A program made the position numbers and the translations under genes. DNA of 8,771 nt from Candidatus Iainarchaeum sp. GTDB taxonomy: Archaea > B1Sed10-29 > WALL01 > JAGHAM01. The DNA lies in the NCBI GenBank assembly GCA_021161465.1, contig JAGHAM010000022.1:1-8771 (forward strand), written 5' to 3'. The notes under the pieces were generated by a model that was not told the DNA's origin, made no database searches, and saw nothing but the letters and a program-made list of their open reading frames with translations. Below, piece by piece: positions 5,641 through 8,771 of the stretch (within the stretch, counting starts at the first letter, position 1; each line of letters begins with the position of its first letter).

Positions 5641-6009
5641 TTACTTGTTTTTTTCCTGTGATAGGAGAGAGGGTAAATCCTCAAAATGGACAAGACCAAG
5701 AATCTTCCTGAACCTTTTTCGGTACGAAAGATTGGGTCTAACTGCCTCATTAAAGAAAAGGTCTTTCAGCTTCTTAGCAGCTTTTTCCCCAAAAGAGTCA
5801 AAGTCTGTTAGTATGATTGCTTCCCTGCAGCTGCAGGCGATTTTCTCTACTAGTTCATTCATCGAAGTTGAAGACAAGGTTAAAACCAACCCGTCAAGAC
5901 CGCTTTGGCGAAGCGCGCTGCGGTCATTTTTGCCCTCAACCACGACTGGAATGCCTTCATCCATATCAAGTTGAAGGTCCGATAGTAATTTGGTTACCTT
6001 CTCGTTCAT
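5641..6009 (-). CDS. Small TOPRIM-domain protein (UPF0292 type)
   Basis: This is a 122-residue stand-alone TOPRIM protein. The family signature is clear: Glu25 in PVVVEGKNDRSAL, then the acidic pair Asp69/Asp71 in AIILTDFDSFG, the metal-binding residues of the fold. The C-terminus (about 88-122) is basic and resembles small archaeal TOPRIM proteins related to ribonuclease M5 and primase TOPRIM domains. Their activity is not established, although a nuclease or nucleic-acid role is a fair guess. An in-frame stop lies two codons before the ATG, fixing the start. A GTGAT about 13 nt upstream is the only ribosome-binding candidate. It precedes dnaG by 12 nt, so two TOPRIM proteins are made together. 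Confidence 0.85.
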   Translation of the reverse strand: MNEKVTKLLSDLQLDMDEGIPVVVEGKNDRSALRQSGLDGLVLTLSSTSMNELVEKIACSCREAIILTDFDSFGEKAAKKLKDLFFNEAVRPNLSYRKRFRKILGLVHFEDLPSLLSQEKNK

Positions 6010-6056
6010 GTGAATCTAAACATCACGACCTTTCCTAAGAGGTTTCCCCCTTTTCC

Positions 6057-6065
6057 TATAATTTT
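6057..6065 (-). promoter_or_regulatory. Possible TATA box for the TOPRIM-dnaG operon
   Basis: AAAATTATA-like sequence (minus strand, within TTTACAAAATTATAGG) lies about 50 nt before the small TOPRIM ATG. It would place a start near 6037 and a leader of about 28 nt. It sits just after the 3' end of the predicted H/ACA RNA, so it would give the operon its own start. Confidence 0.3.
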
Positions 6066-6076
6066 GTAAATGTGAT

Positions 6077-6200
6077 TGTTGCCCCGCTGTAACCCTTTAT
6101 GTCATAGCTCCTCGGAAGCTCACAAAGGTGACTCGCGGGGCTGTACTGTGCCTTGTTGACAAAGGCTTCATCGTTGCCTCTGCTTGTCACCCAGACACAG
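6077..6200 (-). ncRNA. Predicted two-hairpin box H/ACA guide RNA
   Basis: Two consecutive minus-strand hairpins share one architecture: a 7-bp lower stem, a 6+6-nt pocket, an upper stem, one spacer base after the lower stem, then ACA. Hairpin II: GCCCCGC (6141-6135) pairs with GCGGGGC (6087-6081). The pocket arms are GAGTCA (6134-6129) and GTTACA (6093-6088). Upper stem CCTTTGTG (6128-6121) pairs with CATAAAGG (6101-6094), and ACA is at 6079-6077. The distance from upper stem to ACA is 14 nt, the known rule for H/ACA guides. Hairpin I: CTGTGTC (6200-6194) pairs with GGCACAG (6152-6146), pocket TGGGTG and CAACAA, ACA at 6144-6142, again 14 nt. Its upper stem, ACAA/TTGT with a bulge then AGGC/GCCT, is weaker. 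Pocket II is complementary to helix 69 of 23S rRNA. The GA/TGA bases near 6120 and 6103 suggest an L7Ae kink-turn but do not fit the consensus exactly. Confidence 0.8.
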
Positions 6201-6224
6201 ATAACTCTATTATAGAAGCCATAG

Positions 6225-6232
6225 TTTATAAA
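6225..6232 (-). promoter_or_regulatory. TATA box for the H/ACA RNA
   Basis: TTTATAAA on the minus strand, preceded by an A-rich AAAAC, is the best TATA match in the 250-nt gap. A start about 25 nt downstream falls near 6203, only a few bases before the first stem of hairpin I (6200). This placement independently supports an RNA gene beginning there rather than a translated message. Confidence 0.65.
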
Positions 6233-6258
6233 GTTTTAGCATATATGCCGCACACAAA

Positions 6259-7056
6259 TTAAGAACGAGCCAGATACTTTGCAATATCTGTCTTTGTAAA
6301 CATGCCCTTAATCTCTGACCCATCAGATACAACAAGGCTACCTATGTGTTTCTCCAGCATGATTCTCCCCGCCTTCGCTGCATCCGTCTCTGGTGTTGTG
6401 GTGTACACCTGATCCCTCATTACTTCACCAACTGTGATGGGCTGTATTTGTATATCTTCCCTAAGAGCTAGAGGTGCAGGGTCCTGCCTACCTGCCACTT
6501 TCACTTTAGGTGAAGCAAAAGACACATCCTTCATGCTCAGTACACCAATTATATCAGAATCAAGCACCACCAGCCTGTTTACGCCTTCCTCTTTCATCTT
6601 CCTTATGGCATGAAAGATAGAGTGCTGCGCTCTCACCGTTCTGATGTTCCTGTCCATTATGTCTCCAACCTTAACTTTACCCGAATAATTCGAAACAAAA
6701 TAATCAAGCAGGTTTGTCTTGGTCACTATCCCCAATGGCTCATTCTCAAGAACCAGTGCAGACTTTGTATGCTTCTCTAAGAGTTCCCTGGCAATGTCTT
6801 CTGGAATTGCATCAGGACTCACAGAAGTTACATTTCGGTTCATAACCTTACTAACTGGAAATTCATCTATGGGTTCTCTTGCTTGGTAGAAAGCATCAGC
6901 AATCTCTGGCTCTCCAACCATACCAATGGGTTTCATTTCACTCAGGACAGGTACCGAGCTTATATCGTGTTTTAAAAATAAGTTCCTTACCCTTGCTATG
7001 CTATCATTCGGGGTTACATAGTAAACCGGGCTTGTCATAATGTCATAAGCTCTCAT
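6259..7056 (-). CDS. Protein with four CBS domains
   Basis: This 265-residue protein is built almost wholly of CBS domains, which usually bind adenosyl nucleotides or S-adenosyl compounds and act as energy or ligand sensors. Four repeats are visible, each opening with an [M]-T/S-x-x-V/T pattern: MRAYDIMTSPVYYV (1-55), VSKVMNRNVTSV (66-120), VGDIMDRNIRTV (about 124-178) and VGEVMRDQVYTT (about 207-263). No catalytic domain accompanies them, so a regulatory or partner-binding role is inferred. The open frame extends to 7104, but ATG 7056 is chosen because GGGAGGGATG ends a few bases upstream. It then starts 4 nt after the neighbouring CBS gene's stop. Confidence 0.88.
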   Translation of the reverse strand: MRAYDIMTSPVYYVTPNDSIARVRNLFLKHDISSVPVLSEMKPIGMVGEPEIADAFYQAREPIDEFPVSKVMNRNVTSVSPDAIPEDIARELLEKHTKSALVLENEPLGIVTKTNLLDYFVSNYSGKVKVGDIMDRNIRTVRAQHSIFHAIRKMKEEGVNRLVVLDSDIIGVLSMKDVSFASPKVKVAGRQDPAPLALREDIQIQPITVGEVMRDQVYTTTPETDAAKAGRIMLEKHIGSLVVSDGSEIKGMFTKTDIAKYLARS

Positions 7057-7060
7057 AGAC

Positions 7061-7600
7061 TCATCCCTCCCGGCACGTTGAGCAAAGCAAAAGACCATTG
7101 ACAAGTTTCAGGTCCTCTGAATAATTACCACAACTGTCACATATTCCAGCTACTCTCGTCTCAGCTGTTTCAGGTACGTTAGACCGAATCTCAATGTTCT
7201 CAGCTATTATATCATAAACCGCAGGTGAAATTCTGATGAGCTCAGTCTCGGTGAGAAGGCCAACAAGCCTGTCGCCATCAACGACTGGTAATCTCTTTAA
7301 TTTTAGGTCACGCATGAGTTTCGCTGCGTCCTCCAAATCCATGTTTGGAGGGGCTGACCTTAATGGGTGGCTCATGACCTCCTTGGCCTTTATCTTTTTG
7401 GGGTCACTCCCCTGGTAAAAAACCCTTTTCAAAAGGTTGCTGTCCGTTATGATTCCAAGGGGCTTTTCCCTATCCGAAACCACAACACATCCTATGTCCA
7501 GTTCAACCATTGCCTTCAGTGCCTTATCCACACTATCTTCAGGACTAACAGTAACAACGCTCTTTCTCATAGCATCTGACACTGAAATACCAACTGCCAT
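7061..7600 (-). CDS. CBS-domain pair with C-terminal zinc ribbon
   Basis: The 179-residue protein has two CBS domains (about 7-62, MRKSVVTVSPEDSVDKAL..., and 73-128, VMSHPLRSAPPNMDLEDAA...), then a linker and a short zinc-ribbon-like tail with CDSC at 154-157 and CSTC at 173-176. Two CBS domains normally form one ligand-binding module for a nucleotide. The tail could bind a partner or nucleic acid; this is inference. The start has GGGAGGATTTGG directly upstream at good spacing, and the gene begins 15 nt after hjc. It is followed within 4 nt by the four-CBS gene, so the two sensors are probably made together. Confidence 0.88.
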   Translation of the reverse strand: MAVGISVSDAMRKSVVTVSPEDSVDKALKAMVELDIGCVVVSDREKPLGIITDSNLLKRVFYQGSDPKKIKAKEVMSHPLRSAPPNMDLEDAAKLMRDLKLKRLPVVDGDRLVGLLTETELIRISPAVYDIIAENIEIRSNVPETAETRVAGICDSCGNYSEDLKLVNGLLLCSTCREG

Positions 7601-7615
7601 CCAAATCCTCCCATT

Positions 7616-8002
7616 CTATTTTCTCCTTCCCTGTTTAAATGCCTTTAGGAAATCTGATAATTCCCTGTTGTCGCCTTTCTCAAGTTTGAACATTTTGCCT
7701 GTTTTTTGAATTTTGTGGGGGTCTGCAATGAACACAGGGGTCCTATAAAACCCATAAAGAAGCAAGGGTATGGCGTTTTGCCTCTTTGACTCGCGCAGTA
7801 GCTTTTCTATGTCGGGCTCACTAACATAGATATAATCTTTCTTTCCTGTTTTCTTGCATTCCGCCAAGAATAGGGTTTTTCCATCCTCCTGAACAAGCAA
7901 GTCATACGGCGATGATGCTGCCTTACGGTCGCATTGGTATCCGTGTTCCCTGAATACATCCCTGGCGCGATACTCAAAACTACGACCTGTACGGTAACTC
8001 AT
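7616..8002 (-). CDS. hjc: Holliday junction resolvase Hjc
   Basis: Hjc is the archaeal endonuclease that cuts four-way DNA junctions during recombination. The 128-residue product aligns well by eye with known Hjc proteins. The start YRTGRSFEYRARDVFREHGY matches the G...E.E helix, and the nuclease-fold catalytic residues are present as Glu10, Asp34 (SPYDLLV), Glu48 and Lys50 (LAECKKTGKK), with Arg26 also conserved. The helix DIEKLLRESKRQNAIPLLL follows. The position after the initial Glu is Tyr rather than the more common Arg. No ribosome binding site precedes the ATG, and a TATA box is centred 27 nt upstream, so a leaderless message is likely. It heads an operon with two CBS genes. Confidence 0.92.
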   Translation of the reverse strand: MSYRTGRSFEYRARDVFREHGYQCDRKAASSPYDLLVQEDGKTLFLAECKKTGKKDYIYVSEPDIEKLLRESKRQNAIPLLLYGFYRTPVFIADPHKIQKTGKMFKLEKGDNRELSDFLKAFKQGRRK

Positions 8003-8025
8003 AGGGGGAATAAAGGGCTTGCGTG

Positions 8026-8032
8026 TTTAAAA
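8026..8032 (-). promoter_or_regulatory. TATA box placed for leaderless hjc transcription
   Basis: TTTTAAA on the minus strand is centred about 27 nt before the first base of the hjc ATG, the distance from TATA to transcription start in archaea. The bases just before the ATG are C- and T-rich, with no GGAGG-like site. Together these suggest transcription begins at or within a base or two of the start codon. Confidence 0.6.
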
Positions 8033-8045
8033 TAATGACGGTAGC

Positions 8046-8168
8046 CTATTTTTCCTGCTCGCCTTCCTTTGCCTTCTCCTCAAGCTCCTTCCTGCACTTG
8101 CGGCAAAGACCGTTCTCATCTAGTTTTGTGTATTTTCCACATCGCTTGCAATTGTCCATTATTTTCAT
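8046..8168 (-). CDS. 40-residue zinc-knuckle protein
   Basis: A short frame, easily missed, encodes 40 residues with two CxxC pairs: CKRC at 7-10 and CRKC at 22-25. A hydrophilic Lys/Glu tail follows (KELEEKAKEGEQ). This is the size and spacing of small archaeal zinc-ribbon or zinc-knuckle proteins, but I cannot name the family. GAGAGGT lies 7 nt before the ATG, a good ribosome binding site. It is 27 nt downstream of the endonuclease IV-like gene and probably shares its transcript. The hjc promoter lies just beyond its stop. Confidence 0.75.
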   Translation of the reverse strand: MKIMDNCKRCGKYTKLDENGLCRKCRKELEEKAKEGEQEK

Positions 8169-8195
8169 TTTAGTACCTCTCTTTCTAAAACGTGC

Positions 8196-8771
8196 TTAAA
8201 CAAAAACACCTTCCTTGAACGCTTTGTACTCCTCAAAGTTCATACGGGGGTTGTATGGCGTTTCAAGCACTACACTTGCTGGCTCATCGGTTAAGACCAC
8301 ATTCCTGAAGAACTCCAAGTCAAAATCTCCTTCATTCAGAGGCATATGTAGGTCAGCTTCACTCCTTGCCAGTCCGTTGGAAACATGGAAGTAGTTAGGT
8401 TTCAGTTTCATAAACTCCCATGTGACTTCCTCGTAGTCTAAATCGCTGTGCGCGGCTGTTGCCGCTAAATGCCCAAAGTCGAGACAAACACCATAACCCA
8501 TCTCGATGAACTGCAGGAAATCTGATGGGACTGCACAGAGGCGCCTGTCTGAAGGAAACAAAGGTAAATTCTCTAGGAGGAGTTTCACATCAGTGTACTC
8601 CTTGCTGAACTCGGACAACAGCTTGTACGCCTGCTCGACTGAGCCCTCTCGCAAATCCCCAGAAGGGTGTATGACCACTGTTTGAGAGCCTAAGCCCCTG
8701 GCAGCTTCAACTGCCTCTCCTATGGCTTTTCTGTTAAGTTTCTCTGCTTTTGGATTGGCCAGGTTCACGCC
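8196..8771 (-). CDS. Endonuclease IV-like TIM-barrel protein (5' end missing)
   Basis: The visible 191 residues (GVNLANP...) continue beyond the right edge, so roughly the first quarter is absent. They show the sugar-phosphate isomerase / AP endonuclease 2 TIM-barrel superfamily pattern. Potential metal ligands fall in the endonuclease IV order, numbered from the GTG at 8768: His34 (VIHPSG), Glu66 (LLEN), Asp97 and His100 (CLDFGH), His128 (FHVSN), Asp139 and His141 (ADLH) and Glu169 (LETP). In endonuclease IV these bind zinc and the enzyme cuts DNA at abasic sites. Related isomerases keep fewer of them, so a repair enzyme is favoured but not certain. The GTG at 8768 is probably internal rather than the start. 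Confidence 0.8.
   Translation of the reverse strand, partial: GVNLANPKAEKLNRKAIGEAVEAARGLGSQTVVIHPSGDLREGSVEQAYKLLSEFSKEYTDVKLLLENLPLFPSDRRLCAVPSDFLQFIEMGYGVCLDFGHLAATAAHSDLDYEEVTWEFMKLKPNYFHVSNGLARSEADLHMPLNEGDFDLEFFRNVVLTDEPASVVLETPYNPRMNFEEYKAFKEGVFV

Noticed and set aside
6146-6200. C/D box sRNA suggested by GATGA near 6173-6169
   Set aside because: No CUGA box D is found downstream, while the region pairs as an H/ACA hairpin.
6056-6232. Open frame on the minus strand of about 58 codons, with protein-like composition, covering the H/ACA region
   Set aside because: It has no ATG, GTG or TTG near its 5' end and no ribosome binding site. The same bases form two regular H/ACA hairpins with a matched rRNA target and a promoter placed for the RNA. 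The open frame is probably fortuitous, though a decayed gene cannot be fully excluded.
7057-7104. N-terminal 16-residue extension of the four-CBS protein
   Set aside because: It would overlap the preceding gene by 44 nt. The ribosome binding site points to ATG 7056, and the first CBS domain begins right there.
1-8771. CRISPR arrays, insertion sequences or prophage genes
   Set aside because: No spaced direct repeats, transposase motifs or integrase genes were seen on either strand.

Overview
The window is archaeal chromosomal core DNA, mostly read on the minus strand. The evidence is the archaeal/eukaryal-type ribosomal proteins (S19e, L31e, L39e, L18a/LX), aIF6, prefoldin alpha, a PDCD5-family protein, RNase P protein Rnp4/Rpp21, archaeal DnaG and Hjc, together with intron-containing tRNA, TATA-type promoters and short leaders with GGAGG/GGTGA ribosome binding sites. 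The lineage cannot be fixed. A DPANN-type or deep euryarchaeal genome would fit the unusual tRNA intron and the lysine/proline-rich protein extensions, but that is inference.

Layout, read on the minus strand from right to left. (1) 8771-8046: a partial endonuclease IV-like TIM barrel and a 40-residue zinc-knuckle protein. (2) 8032-6259: a promoter placed for leaderless transcription, then hjc (Holliday junction resolvase), a two-CBS protein with a zinc ribbon, and a four-CBS protein. (3) 6232-6077: a gap with no convincing protein gene. It contains a promoter and what I read as a two-hairpin box H/ACA guide RNA. The pocket of hairpin II matches helix 69 of 23S rRNA, with the target uridine equivalent to E. 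coli 1915. (4) 6009-4453: two TOPRIM proteins, a small UPF0292-type protein and DnaG. (5) 4130-4456 on the plus strand: a lone two-helix membrane protein. (6) 4084-3561: promoter, tRNA-Val(UAC) with two introns, then rnp4. (7) 3516-1: the conserved translation and protein-targeting operon rps19e, PDCD5, rpl39e, rpl31e, eif6, rpl18a, pfdA, ftsY. Its genes are separated by a few bases or overlap, and ftsY runs off the left edge.

Functionally the window joins ribosome assembly (r-proteins, aIF6, an rRNA-modification guide), nascent-chain handling (prefoldin, FtsY), tRNA maturation (an intron-bearing tRNA beside an RNase P subunit) and DNA replication and repair (DnaG, Hjc, endonuclease IV-like). 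The two most interesting items are non-coding: the H/ACA RNA at 6200-6077 and the doubly interrupted tRNA-Val at 4052-3945, whose second intron lies in the T-loop.
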